DNA from: Rhodobacteraceae bacterium bin131
Lineage (GTDB): Bacteria; Pseudomonadota; Alphaproteobacteria; Rhodobacterales; Rhodobacteraceae
Length of the DNA: 64,000 nt
Assembly: GCA_002239085.1 (NCBI GenBank)
Contig: MPNP01000002.1
Location: 41,379 to 105,378 of the forward strand
Reading direction: 5' to 3'
Position numbers and translations under genes: made by a program. The notes below the pieces were generated by a model that saw only the letters and a list, made by a program, of their open reading frames with translations, ran no database searches and was not told the DNA's origin. This document shows positions 39,135 to 50,139 of the stretch, piece after piece; the first letter of the stretch is position 1, and each line of letters opens with the position of its first letter.

Positions 39135-40373
39135 TCATTGTTGAAAATATATAAGGGCATGTCGCTTTCGCCCGAAAGAAATTTTAATTGGATTACCAAG
39201 CGATTGTGTCAGAAGTTTCTGTATATCGGTTTCAACGCAGTTATTGATTCGAATACCTTGTCCTAATATATGCCGCTTAGCTTCTTTACCTGATGTCGCA
39301 AAACCAAGGTCAACAAGAGCCTTAGTTAAGGGAAAGCTCAAAGAGGTAATCACCAGTTTTGGTAGTTCTGAACCTGCCATTCCTTTTTCAAATACATTGG
39401 CCGATGTTTCTTGAGCATTGAGCGCTGCCTCACGGCCATGAGTCAATGATGTAATCTCATTGGCAAGAATGATTTTTGCTTCATTTAGTTCAGCCCCTTG
39501 AAGACAACTCAATCGATTGCACTCATCAAGCGGAAGCTCAGTATATAGTTTAAGAAAGCGGCTTACATCAGCATCATCAGTATTGCGCCAATATTGCCAA
39601 AAATCATAAGAGGTGTAGAGATTAGCATTCAACCATACGGCACCACCAGCGGTTTTACCCATCTTTTTTCCCTCTGATGTAGTTAAAAGAGGTGAGGTAA
39701 GTGCAAATACTTTTCGGTTGATAACTCGACGTGTTAAATCAACACCATTCAATATATTACCCCATTGGTCTGACCCGCCCATCTGCAGCACGCAATGGTA
39801 TCTCCGCGAAAGTTCAAGGAAATCATAAGCCTGAAGAATCATATAGTTAAATTCTAAAAATGACAGAGATTGTTCACGGTCCAGCCTTGTTTTCACTGAC
39901 TCAAATGCGAGCATTCGATTGACAGAAAAATGCTTCCCAATATCTCTTAAAAACTCAATATAGTTTATGTTATCAAGCCATTCAGCATTATTGACCTGGA
40001 GTGCGCCAGTTGGCTTTGAGTTAAAATCAATAAAGCGTTCAAAGACTTGTTTTATTCCTGTAATATTGGCTTCAATCTGATTCATATCTAAAAGAGGGCG
40101 CTCACTGGCACGAAATGAAGGGTCGCCAACTTTAGTCGTTCCTCCACCCATTAATACTATCGGTTTATGACCAGTCTTTTGGAGCCAGCGTAGCATCATA
40201 ATTTGGATCAAGCTACCAGCATGAAGAGATTGTGCAGTTGCATCAAAACCAATATATGCTGGAACAACCTGGGTTCTTAAGTTATGATCCAAGTCCTCTA
40301 AATCACTGCAGCTGTGAAAGAAACCTCTTTCTACCATAGTGCGAAGAAAGTCTGATTTGGGTAAAAAAGTCAT
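39135..40373 (-). CDS. tyrS: Tyrosyl-tRNA synthetase
   Basis: [31 protein letters not shown]4 C-terminus. Confidence 0.97.
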   Translation of the reverse strand: MTFLPKSDFLRTMVERGFFHSCSDLEDLDHNLRTQVVPAYIGFDATAQSLHAGSLIQIMMLRWLQKTGHKPIVLMGGGTTKVGDPSFRASERPLLDMNQIEANITGIKQVFERFIDFNSKPTGALQVNNAEWLDNINYIEFLRDIGKHFSVNRMLAFESVKTRLDREQSLSFLEFNYMILQAYDFLELSRRYHCVLQMGGSDQWGNILNGVDLTRRVINRKVFALTSPLLTTSEGKKMGKTAGGAVWLNANLYTSYDFWQYWRNTDDADVSRFLKLYTELPLDECNRLSCLQGAELNEAKIILANEITSLTHGREAALNAQETSANVFEKGMAGSELPKLVITSLSFPLTKALVDLGFATSGKEAKRHILGQGIRINNCVETDIQKLLTQSLGNPIKISFGRKRHALIYFQQ

Positions 40374-40434
40374 GGACTAAAATAAATATGTTGTAGTTAG
40401 TCAATAATTAGTACGGATTTAATTGATTTGTAGA

Positions 40435-41547
40435 ATGATAGACAAGTGTTTTCGACCTAAATGGGTTCTCGGTTGTATGTCAGGAACATCAATGGATGGG
40501 ATTGACGTTGCCGAGGTAAAAACTGACGGAGTATCAATTCTTGAATTTGGACAGACACAAAGCCAATCGTTTACATCCGAAGAACAAAAAATATTAATTC
40601 AAGCAAGAGGTAAGTGGCCGGGTGAAGAAGGAGTTGCTAAGGCGGCTCAGATTATTGAAGATGCCCATATTAAGTTATGTAATAATTTTGCTCGGATTGA
40701 GTTAATTGGGTTTCACGGTCAAACCCTTGTACATGACCCTTTGAACAAACGGACACATCAAGCAGGAGATGCGGCTAAAATTGCCGACTGCGTAAATCGA
40801 CCCGTTGTGAGTAATTTTCGTGAAGGTGATCTAAAAAATAGCGGGCAGGGAGCTCCACTTGCCCCTTTTTTTCACCATGCCCTTTGCCAATATTTGGAAA
40901 TTAAGGAAATCACAGCAATAATCAATATTGGTGGTATTGCAAACTTAACTCTCGTCAATCCAATTATCAAAAAGCCAGAGTTAAATGGAGTTATCAACGC
41001 CTTTGATATTGGCCCTGGCAATTACCTTATGGATAAGTGTTGCCAAAAAGAACGCAATGTTGCGTTTGACAGAAATGGAGACTGGGCACGAAAAGGGAAC
41101 GTTAAAAGGGCGATTGTTAATCGCTTCATAACATCAGATTTTCTTCAAAAATTAAACTCAAAATCAGCTGATCTAAGTGACTTTAATGACCTACTTGACG
41201 CCGTTAATTCTTTAACATTTTATGATAAACTTGCGACACTTTTAGAGTGCACTGCCGTGGCATTAAATTTGGCTTTGCACTCGCTTCCAATGATTCCCAA
41301 ACGGGTGGGTATTGGAGGGGGTGGTGCAGCGAATGGATTCCTGGTTGAGAGAATTCAAAAACTATATCAACACAATGTTGAAACGGTTAATCATTGGGGA
41401 GTAGACCCGCAGTACGTGGAAGCACAAGCTTTTGCCTTTCTAGCCGTCCGAAGTTGGAGAGGTTTACCAATCACAAGTCCCGCAACAACGAATTGCTTGT
41501 CTCCTTCGTACGGTGGCATAATTTTTGAGCCCAATCATAACACTTGA
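40435..41547 (+). CDS. anmK: Anhydro-N-acetylmuramic acid kinase
   Basis: GCMSGTSMDGIDVA, GFHGQT, NIGGIANLT; ATG at 40435 preferred over TTG at 40423. Confidence 0.94.
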   Translation: MIDKCFRPKWVLGCMSGTSMDGIDVAEVKTDGVSILEFGQTQSQSFTSEEQKILIQARGKWPGEEGVAKAAQIIEDAHIKLCNNFARIELIGFHGQTLVHDPLNKRTHQAGDAAKIADCVNRPVVSNFREGDLKNSGQGAPLAPFFHHALCQYLEIKEITAIINIGGIANLTLVNPIIKKPELNGVINAFDIGPGNYLMDKCCQKERNVAFDRNGDWARKGNVKRAIVNRFITSDFLQKLNSKSADLSDFNDLLDAVNSLTFYDKLATLLECTAVALNLALHSLPMIPKRVGIGGGGAANGFLVERIQKLYQHNVETVNHWGVDPQYVEAQAFAFLAVRSWRGLPITSPATTNCLSPSYGGIIFEPNHNT

Positions 41548-41953
41548 TTTTGATAACATCAAGAACATCCATTACTCCTCATCGCTTGATGATAGAAAAG
41601 ATAATTTTGTAGGAAGATATATGGTAAAGCACTTCGGCATCCTCAAGCAGATTCCCTCAGGCTCCTTAGATTCTTAAGATTCCCCAAAATGGTCCTTTTT
41701 TAATTCACCACTTTTAGTATACTTTTTATCCGTATAAAACTTTGACACCCCTAAAATTTTGTGATCATAGAATCACATACACAACACAGGATGGAAAAGA
41801 ACATGACTGACACAACAACCGTATTCCAGCATGTAATCCATTTCTTCTCCCGAGACAATTCTCCCACTAGGGCATGGTGCCGGGTTGAAAGGGGAGTTTC
41901 AACAATGCCGAAGGCCGCCTGTAGGCTCTGTTAAATGACTTGGGAGGATAAAT

Positions 41954-42024
41954 TGTTATGTAAAGTAGTATGCACTTTAAACACTGATGAGAAGAGGGCT
42001 CAGAGTTTTGAACTTTACATAACA
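41954..42024. repeat. 13-bp perfect inverted repeat enclosing a 45-bp interior
   Basis: TGTTATGTAAAGT (41954-41966) and ACTTTACATAACA (42012-42024). Confidence 0.85.
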
Positions 42025-42273
42025 GGGAGTTTTTGAACCGAAGCTGGAGCACGAGACTTTGCGGTTCGACGCAGGGTGTTAGGGACCACCCGCAATCGCA
42101 GGGTGAACGCACTTAATATCGTGGGAATGATGGTACGGTTTGCTCCCGAGGCACCTGCTCCTGACACATAAAATACCAGTCCGCCGTAAGATCCTTGTTC
42201 AGCCGATGAGGCTATACTAATCTGTCACTGATAATACCTGAGTAGTTTCAAATTTGAAAATAATTTATCGCAG

Positions 42274-43563
<1,290 letters not shown>

Positions 43564-43622
43564 CTAAAATAAATTAGTAATAATTAATATTCGGTTAGAT
43601 CCCTGTAATCTCTGTTATGAAT

Positions 43623-44048
43623 CTAATCATTATTCAGAGCAACACCGTACAACTCCATTCGGTGTCCACAAAGTCTATATCCTAATCGTTTGGCAATTTT
43701 CTTTTGCAGACGTTCAATATCATCATCAACAAATTCAATGACGTCCCCTGTATCGACATCAATGAGATGGTCGTGATGATCGCGGTTTGCCACCTCATAC
43801 CGTGCGATCCCATCACCAAATTCTAGTTTTTCAATAAAATCAAGTTTAACTAACAAATTGAGTGTACGGTAAACGGTTGCTATCGAAATATTTTTATCAA
43901 TCGTGTTTGCCATTTCATAAAGTTCTTGAGTGCTTGGGTGGTCCTTTGCCATTTCCAATACCGAAACAATAGTTCGTCTTTGCTCGGTCAAGCGAATACC
44001 TTCTTTTTCGCACTGCGCAAGGATTGATTTTGATGAAGTTTTATTCAA
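43623..44048 (-). CDS. Fur-family transcriptional regulator
   Basis: IRLTEQRRTIVSVLEMAKDHPSTQELY, ISIATVYRTLNLL, DHHDHLIDVDTGDVIEF; Fur/Mur/Irr subclass not resolved. Confidence 0.9.
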   Translation of the reverse strand: MNKTSSKSILAQCEKEGIRLTEQRRTIVSVLEMAKDHPSTQELYEMANTIDKNISIATVYRTLNLLVKLDFIEKLEFGDGIARYEVANRDHHDHLIDVDTGDVIEFVDDDIERLQKKIAKRLGYRLCGHRMELYGVALNND

Positions 44049-44936
44049 AAATTTAATCTCCAGAATTCATAACCTTAAGGCCAAGTTGACAGGCTTTACT
44101 TACACTAATTTATCAAGACATCAGTTTTAAGAAGTTACCAAATTGAGAATAAATTGTAAAGACCACCTCGCGTCATTCTTTAGATCACTTTGAATTTCAG
44201 ACAATATTTTCCGAACATTTTTTCTCCGAACGATTTAATTTTGAAAGACCCTATCACCTTGATTGACGCTCAATATGGCTATTATTTAGAAGAAAAATCA
44301 ACAAATTAATCTTGGATATTAGGACATTATTAGATTGAATACATTGAACTAAACAAGGTTTTTCTAGGGTACGATACCGATAATGCAATGAGGAGTGGCC
44401 TAATTGCATAGAGACGGTCCAGTTTCTTAGGATGGATGTTTAGATTTAAACTGAACGATTGTATGACCAAAAATAGTTTGAATTGGATTGGAAACAGGCG
44501 AAAACCAACATCCCAATTTTGATGATGACCTCCTGATTATAGCTGCGGTCCAACAATTATATGTCAGAAGTCAAGCGAAATCATTCGGAACACTCTAGTT
44601 TATCAATAATGGTTCAAAGGAGGAGCAATAAATTGGTCATATCTTCGTCTACCACAAAGGAAGCGGAAACCATTCACAAAACGATGGGTGTAAAGTTCGG
44701 AATTAAACTCTATGAATTGTTTGAGGATGAGAACTCATGCGGCTTGTATTAGACCAAAAACAGGACGCTCTAATATCCAGAGGGATGATTGTAGAGCGTT
44801 TTCATAGATCAATAATCACTGTAGTATTAGTGATTGAGGCCTTAAGTTGGCAATGAATTACGAATTTAGGGATTAGGGAATACAAACCAAATGATTTAAC
44901 TGACAAACCAGCAAACAGCCATTACCAGTCTAATCG

Positions 44937-46403
44937 CTATGTCCCGCAATGTGTTTTTGTAACGATTTCGTTGCTCCGTGGGGGTTTAGAAAATGCCGCA
45001 TATTTAATTTGCCTTTTATAAGGTTTTTTAAGTGCTTCGACTAGATTATTGAATCTAAAGTAGTCACCTTCCAGAGACTCCTGTATTGCCAATTCAATTT
45101 GATGATTACGCGGAATAATCCAAGGATTGCTGCGCTGCATGAGTTTCCTCCTATCCAAATCAGGCAAAGCTAAAGTATAAAGCCGATCCTTCCATTTATT
45201 TAACCAATGTAATAACGATTGAGGATTTTCTGCAATGGGCTCAAATGCTTTATAGGTGATTGCATCGAATTCTAACTCGGACAGAATTCTAAATGCTTTG
45301 GTAAAATCACACCCTGCCGATTGAAAAGCGGTGAGAAATTCTAAGATTAAATTGTGATCATTGGTATTGGGGGTTTTAATTCCAAGTTTGGCACCAAAAA
45401 TTTCAAGCCAATGGGTTTCATAGAGGTCTGAAATTTCAGAAAGAGCTTCGTTCGCTAATTTTTTGCTTACGTCAACGTTAGAATCAATAAGAGGGAGAAG
45501 AGTGGCGGCAAATTGTGTGAGGTTCCATTGCATGATCTTGGGTTGGTTAGAGAACGAGTAACGTCCATTAAAATCAATTGAGCTGAACACTTTTTCTGGA
45601 TGATACTTATCCAAGAAAGCACAAGGGCCGAAATCTATTGTTTCACATGATAATGAAGTGTTATCGGTGTTCATAACCCCATGAATAAATCCCACTCCCA
45701 GCCATTGAACCACCAGCTTGATTTGGCGCTCAACGATGCTTTCAAGAAGCGCTAAGTAGGGATTTCGGGCATACTTGATTTCTGGATAACAGCGATTGAT
45801 CAAATAATCGGCCAGTCTTTTGAGTGAGTTATAATCATTGCGAGCATAGAAATATTGAAAGGTTCCGACACGGATATGGCTCCTGGATACACGAACTAAA
45901 ATGGCTCCAGGTAATGGTCTTTCCCGGTAAACTATATCACCTGTAGTTAAGGTTAACAAGGACCGAGTTGAGGGAATTCCAAGGTGATGCATGGCCTCGG
46001 AAACAATATATTCACGCAACACAGGTCCTAACCAAGCTCGACCATCTCCTTGGCGTGAAAAAGGTGTCTTACCAGATCCTTTTAATTGAATGTCAAAGCG
46101 AACTCCTTCGGGAGTATCAATTTCACCGAGTAATATAGCTCGTCCATCCCCTAAACTGTGAACCCAATTACCAAACTGGTGGCCTGCATAAGCCATAGCA
46201 ATCGGCTTTGAATTTTCAGAAACTGAGTTGCCGGAAAAAATTTTAGTTGCGTCGGAAGTTTTGAAATAATCAAGATCAAAACCTAATTTTGTAGCTAATT
46301 TGGTATTAATCTTAATAATTTGTGGAGCCGATACAGGAGTCGGGTTAACTCTTGCAAAGCAAGGACTAGGTAATTCTGCATAACTATGCTTGAAAGCAAT
46401 CAT
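44937..46403 (-). CDS. selO: SelO/YdiU-family protein adenylyltransferase
   Basis: YAGHQFGNWVHSLGDGRAILLGE, LKGSGKTPFSRQGDGRA, GVMNTDN. Confidence 0.92.
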   Translation of the reverse strand: MIAFKHSYAELPSPCFARVNPTPVSAPQIIKINTKLATKLGFDLDYFKTSDATKIFSGNSVSENSKPIAMAYAGHQFGNWVHSLGDGRAILLGEIDTPEGVRFDIQLKGSGKTPFSRQGDGRAWLGPVLREYIVSEAMHHLGIPSTRSLLTLTTGDIVYRERPLPGAILVRVSRSHIRVGTFQYFYARNDYNSLKRLADYLINRCYPEIKYARNPYLALLESIVERQIKLVVQWLGVGFIHGVMNTDNTSLSCETIDFGPCAFLDKYHPEKVFSSIDFNGRYSFSNQPKIMQWNLTQFAATLLPLIDSNVDVSKKLANEALSEISDLYETHWLEIFGAKLGIKTPNTNDHNLILEFLTAFQSAGCDFTKAFRILSELEFDAITYKAFEPIAENPQSLLHWLNKWKDRLYTLALPDLDRRKLMQRSNPWIIPRNHQIELAIQESLEGDYFRFNNLVEALKKPYKRQIKYAAFSKPPRSNEIVTKTHCGT

Positions 46404-46433
46404 GATAATAGCAACCTAAAGTTATCGATTTGA

Positions 46434-47375
46434 CTATGGCAATTTACTAAGCCGTTCAATTAAAATTTCAAAAAATTGATCACTGTCAACGTCACCGATA
46501 AACATGGCATTGGCCACTCGGTCAGTAACGCCCCACCAATCTGCAACTGTCATTCCCCTAGTTAATTCTGATTGGGTCTCAATCTCAACGTTAATAAAGC
46601 GGCCAGAAAAAATCTCAGGGTAGAGCAGGTAGGCGATAACAGTCGGGTCATGCAAGGGTGCCCCATTTGAACCGTATTTTTCTTTGTCAAAACGCTCAAA
46701 GAAACTAGCCATATTGGCGACCTCCCGACCCATCTGATTACCAATTGAAGCTATTCTTAATATTCGTTCGTCCGTTAAAAGTACTTTATGGGTTACATCT
46801 AATGGTAGAACTGTAATTGGTACACCAGAGCGAAACACGATGTGGGCTGCTTCGGGATCAACAAAAATATTAAATTCGGCGGTCGGAGTTACATTGCCTA
46901 CTTCAAAATAGGCTCCACCCATCAGAACAATTTGCTGGATTCTGGCTGCAATATCGGGAGCTTTTGTCAATGCCTCGGCAATATTCGTGAGTGGGCCTAA
47001 AGGACAAAGTGTAATAGTATTAGAATTATGCTTACGAATCGTGTTGATTATGAAGTCAACTGCAGAGGTTGATTGAAGTTGGATGGTCGGTTCAAACAAC
47101 TTCATTCCATCAAGTCCAGTCTTACCATGAACATGCTCTGCTGTTATGAGTTTCCTTTTCAATGGCTCAGCATTACCTCTAAAAACGGGAACATTTGGAA
47201 AGCCAGCTGCTTCACAAATCATAAGGGCATTGCGTTCGGTCAATTCCAAGGGAACGTTACCGGCTACTGTGGTTATTCCTAGCACTTTTAATTCAGAGCT
47301 TGCGAGTGCGAGCATTATCGCGACCGCATCATCTTGGCCTGGGTCCGTATCAATTATTATTTGACGCATTATCAT
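46434..47375 (-). CDS. Nucleoside hydrolase
   Basis: IIDTDPGQDDAVAIMLAL, LCPLGPLTNIA, VLMGGAYFEVGN. Confidence 0.93.
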   Translation of the reverse strand: MIMRQIIIDTDPGQDDAVAIMLALASSELKVLGITTVAGNVPLELTERNALMICEAAGFPNVPVFRGNAEPLKRKLITAEHVHGKTGLDGMKLFEPTIQLQSTSAVDFIINTIRKHNSNTITLCPLGPLTNIAEALTKAPDIAARIQQIVLMGGAYFEVGNVTPTAEFNIFVDPEAAHIVFRSGVPITVLPLDVTHKVLLTDERILRIASIGNQMGREVANMASFFERFDKEKYGSNGAPLHDPTVIAYLLYPEIFSGRFINVEIETQSELTRGMTVADWWGVTDRVANAMFIGDVDSDQFFEILIERLSKLP

Positions 47376-48154
47376 TTATCTCTTTTACTCGTATTATTTA
47401 TAGAATGGGGGTCAGAACTACTATTGCTGTCCCAACTTTTAACTTTGGATTGAATATAATTTCGTAATGCCAATTCAGGATCAATTGCATGAGATGAAGC
47501 CAAGCGCGTTACTTCATAGAGTAAAGACCCAAATAGCTCCTCCATATCTTCATTTGTACGCTGCAATTTAATTTTCCTGATAATGTCCTGTAATTCAGAT
47601 TGTAAATTGAATACCTGGCCAGAGGATTTGGCGTCGCCAAGACCGGGATCATAATTATTAGCCTTGTTGGCAAGAGATAAAGCTGGCAACCCCCATGTTA
47701 ATCGCTGAAAAATGCTTGTTTGTGTCCCTTTGTGTTCTTGGTTCTTAGATTGTTCCCAGTTTATTCGCTGTTGTTGAGCTAATGCCACTTTTTCTCCATC
47801 GGCAAAAATATGGGGATGGCGCCGAATCATTTTTTCAGCGACCAGTTGAGCGATAGAGTTAAAACTAAAAGCACCCGTCTCGGAACCTATTTGGGCATAG
47901 AAAATTATTGCGAATAAGAGATCTCCCAATTCCTCTTCAATTTTCTGATTTTCCTTAGAGCGAACTGCATCAACGACTTCGTAAGCCTCTTCAAGAACAC
48001 TTGAAGTCAGCGAACTAAAATCTTGCTCCAGATCCCAAGGACAACCGTTTTCCTTGTCTCGCAGTTGTACCATAATGGTCAACAGTCGCTTAACGCCATC
48101 AACGTGACCAGTGCTGTTATTCGGGCGGTGTGCAAGTTCTGTTTCACAACTCAT
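47372..48154 (-). CDS. mazG: Nucleoside triphosphate pyrophosphohydrolase MazG
   Basis: CPWDLEQDFSSLTSSVLEEAYEVVDAV, EELGDLLFAIIFYA. Confidence 0.93.
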   Translation of the reverse strand: MSCETELAHRPNNSTGHVDGVKRLLTIMVQLRDKENGCPWDLEQDFSSLTSSVLEEAYEVVDAVRSKENQKIEEELGDLLFAIIFYAQIGSETGAFSFNSIAQLVAEKMIRRHPHIFADGEKVALAQQQRINWEQSKNQEHKGTQTSIFQRLTWGLPALSLANKANNYDPGLGDAKSSGQVFNLQSELQDIIRKIKLQRTNEDMEELFGSLLYEVTRLASSHAIDPELALRNYIQSKVKSWDSNSSSDPHSINNTSKRDK

Positions 48155-48399
48155 TCCCTACTACTCCTTGAATCTTGCTGTTGTTAATAGGTGTTGGATA
48201 GGACTTTGAAAACTGCATGGGCTTATCTGTTACACTAAAGATGAAAGATACTGATTACATTGCTCTGAATAATCCTGACATAATTTTCTATCATAACTTC
48301 ATATGGTGAAACTCCAAAAGATTTCATTGCGTATTCAATAGCGACTGATTTAAGCAAAATTGATTTGAAGTTCACAAAAAATATTATAAAAATCCCTGT

Positions 48400-48417
48400 G
48401 AATGAACGTGTTCATTC
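48400..48417. promoter_or_regulatory. Perfect palindrome upstream of TRAP operon, possible operator
   Basis: GAATGAAC-GT-GTTCATTC about 32 bp before the dctP ATG. Confidence 0.45.
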
Positions 48418-48449
48418 CGTAGATATTTCAATTTTTAGGAGGAATAAAA

Positions 48450-49451
48450 ATGCGATTAATAATTGCAACAATAGTCGCTTCATGCACTTTACTGTTCGCA
48501 TCCGCAGGATTTGCGGCATGTGATAGCGGTGAAATGGTCATGAAGTTTAGCCACGTAACCAATACAGACCGCCACCCTAAGGGTATCGCTGCTTCGCTAC
48601 TACAGGAACGAATCAACACCGAAATGAATGGTGTTGCGTGTATGGAAGTTTTTCCAAACTCAAGCCTCTATAATGATGACACTGTCTTAGAGGCAATGCT
48701 GAATGGGGATGTCCATTTTGCGGCCCCATCTTTGTCAAAATTTGAACAATTTACTAAGCAATTTAGAATTTTTGATCTGCCATTTATGTTTAAAAACATT
48801 GAAGCAGTTGATGCCTTCCAGCAATCTGATACGGGTCAAGCAATCAAAAACTCAATGCTCAGAAGAGGTATTCGAGGATTGGAATTCTGGCACAATGGCT
48901 TAAAACAATTTTCAGCCAATAAACCTTTGATGTTACCGTCAGATGCTTCGGGACTTAAATTTAGAGTTCAAAACTCCGATGTTCTCGTGGCCCAGATTGA
49001 AGCCTTGGGCGGGTCACCACAGCCGATGGCATTTAGCGAAGTATACGGAGCACTTCAAACGGGGACTGTGGATGGTCAGGAAAACACGTGGTCGAATATC
49101 TATGGGCAAAAATTCTTTGAAGTCCAAGATGGAATCACTGAAACCAATCATGGAATTATCGATTATCTGGTTGTTGTCTCTGTCGATTGGTGGGATGGTC
49201 TTGACTCTGATGTACGCGACCAGTTGGCGCAAATTCTACAAGAAGTAACGCAAACTCGAAACTCTGAAGCCTTTGCAGTGAATGAACAAGCACGCCAGGC
49301 AATTATTGATGCCGGTGGTGTTGTCCGTACCCTCTCAAATGAAGAAAGAAGCCAATGGGTTGATGCCATGAAGCCTGTTTGGTCACAATTTGAAGATCAA
49401 GTCGGAATAGAAAACATTGCTGCCGCCCAAGAAATCAACATGATGCATTAA
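48450..49451 (+). CDS. dctP: TRAP transporter substrate-binding protein (DctP)
   Basis: Signal peptide; MKFSHVTNTDRHPKG, GGSPQPMAFSEVYGALQTGTVDGQENTWSNI. Confidence 0.95.
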   Translation: MRLIIATIVASCTLLFASAGFAACDSGEMVMKFSHVTNTDRHPKGIAASLLQERINTEMNGVACMEVFPNSSLYNDDTVLEAMLNGDVHFAAPSLSKFEQFTKQFRIFDLPFMFKNIEAVDAFQQSDTGQAIKNSMLRRGIRGLEFWHNGLKQFSANKPLMLPSDASGLKFRVQNSDVLVAQIEALGGSPQPMAFSEVYGALQTGTVDGQENTWSNIYGQKFFEVQDGITETNHGIIDYLVVVSVDWWDGLDSDVRDQLAQILQEVTQTRNSEAFAVNEQARQAIIDAGGVVRTLSNEERSQWVDAMKPVWSQFEDQVGIENIAAAQEINMMH

Positions 49452-49479
49452 ATCTTTGGGCAATTGAGAATATTCTCAA

Positions 49480-50133
49480 TTGCCCGATTTATTGTTCAAA
49501 TCAAGTGTGTTAGACACTGTGATCGATCGAATTGAGCAAGTTGGTATTGCCATCATCCTCGCGTTGATGACTCTAATCACGTTTACTAACGTTGTTCTGC
49601 GCTATGTTTTTAATGACAGCCTAATCTGGGGTTTGGAGGTTACGTCCCACTTATTCGCCTGGCTTATTTTATTTGGAGTGAGCCACTGTTTCAAAATATC
49701 AGCACATCTTGGTGTTGATGTCCTAATCATGTGGGTGTCCCCGCAATTACGACGATTAATTGGGCTAATTGCAGCTGTTGTTTGCCTTGCTTATGCTTTT
49801 TTTCTGCTCAAGGGCGCATGGGATTACTGGGCTCCTTTTGTTGGTCTTTATGAAACAACTGGGCGCTGGATTCCGACCGGAATAGATTGGACCACCCGTG
49901 ATCGAGCGTGGTACGAAACCGTGCAAATCCCCATGTTTGACTTCCTTCGTTTTTTGGAACCTCTCATCAATCAAAATGAACCCTATGAAAAACTACCGCG
50001 GTTTATTCCCTACCTTATTTTACCCGTTGGCGTGACACTTTTATTTATTCGCTTAGTCCAGGTAACCGTAAGAATATGGCACGGTCACGCGGATAAGATG
50101 ATTGCTAGCCACGAACTTGAGGAAAACGAGTAG
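49480..50133 (+). CDS. dctQ: TRAP transporter small permease (DctQ), probable TTG start
   Basis: LRYVFNDSLIWGLEVTSHLFAWLILFG; position. Confidence 0.92.
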   Translation: MPDLLFKSSVLDTVIDRIEQVGIAIILALMTLITFTNVVLRYVFNDSLIWGLEVTSHLFAWLILFGVSHCFKISAHLGVDVLIMWVSPQLRRLIGLIAAVVCLAYAFFLLKGAWDYWAPFVGLYETTGRWIPTGIDWTTRDRAWYETVQIPMFDFLRFLEPLINQNEPYEKLPRFIPYLILPVGVTLLFIRLVQVTVRIWHGHADKMIASHELEENE

Positions 50134-50139
50134 TATCTA

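Noticed and set aside
41760-41777. CRP/FNR-type site TGTGAT-CATAGA-ATCACA
   Set aside because: Spacing differs from the canonical TGTGA-N6-TCACA, and downstream there is no convincing gene; kept only as a comparison.
42031-42070. Group II intron domain V-like GAACCG...CGGTTC
   Set aside because: Lacks the conserved AGC triad and bulge arrangement as far as I can see, and no intron-encoded reverse transcriptase is nearby.
42050-42075. tRNA-like T-arm (GGTTCGAC) near 42062
   Set aside because: The loop closes as TGCG-GTTCGA-CGCA (6-nt loop), no acceptor stem, anticodon arm or CCA is found around it.
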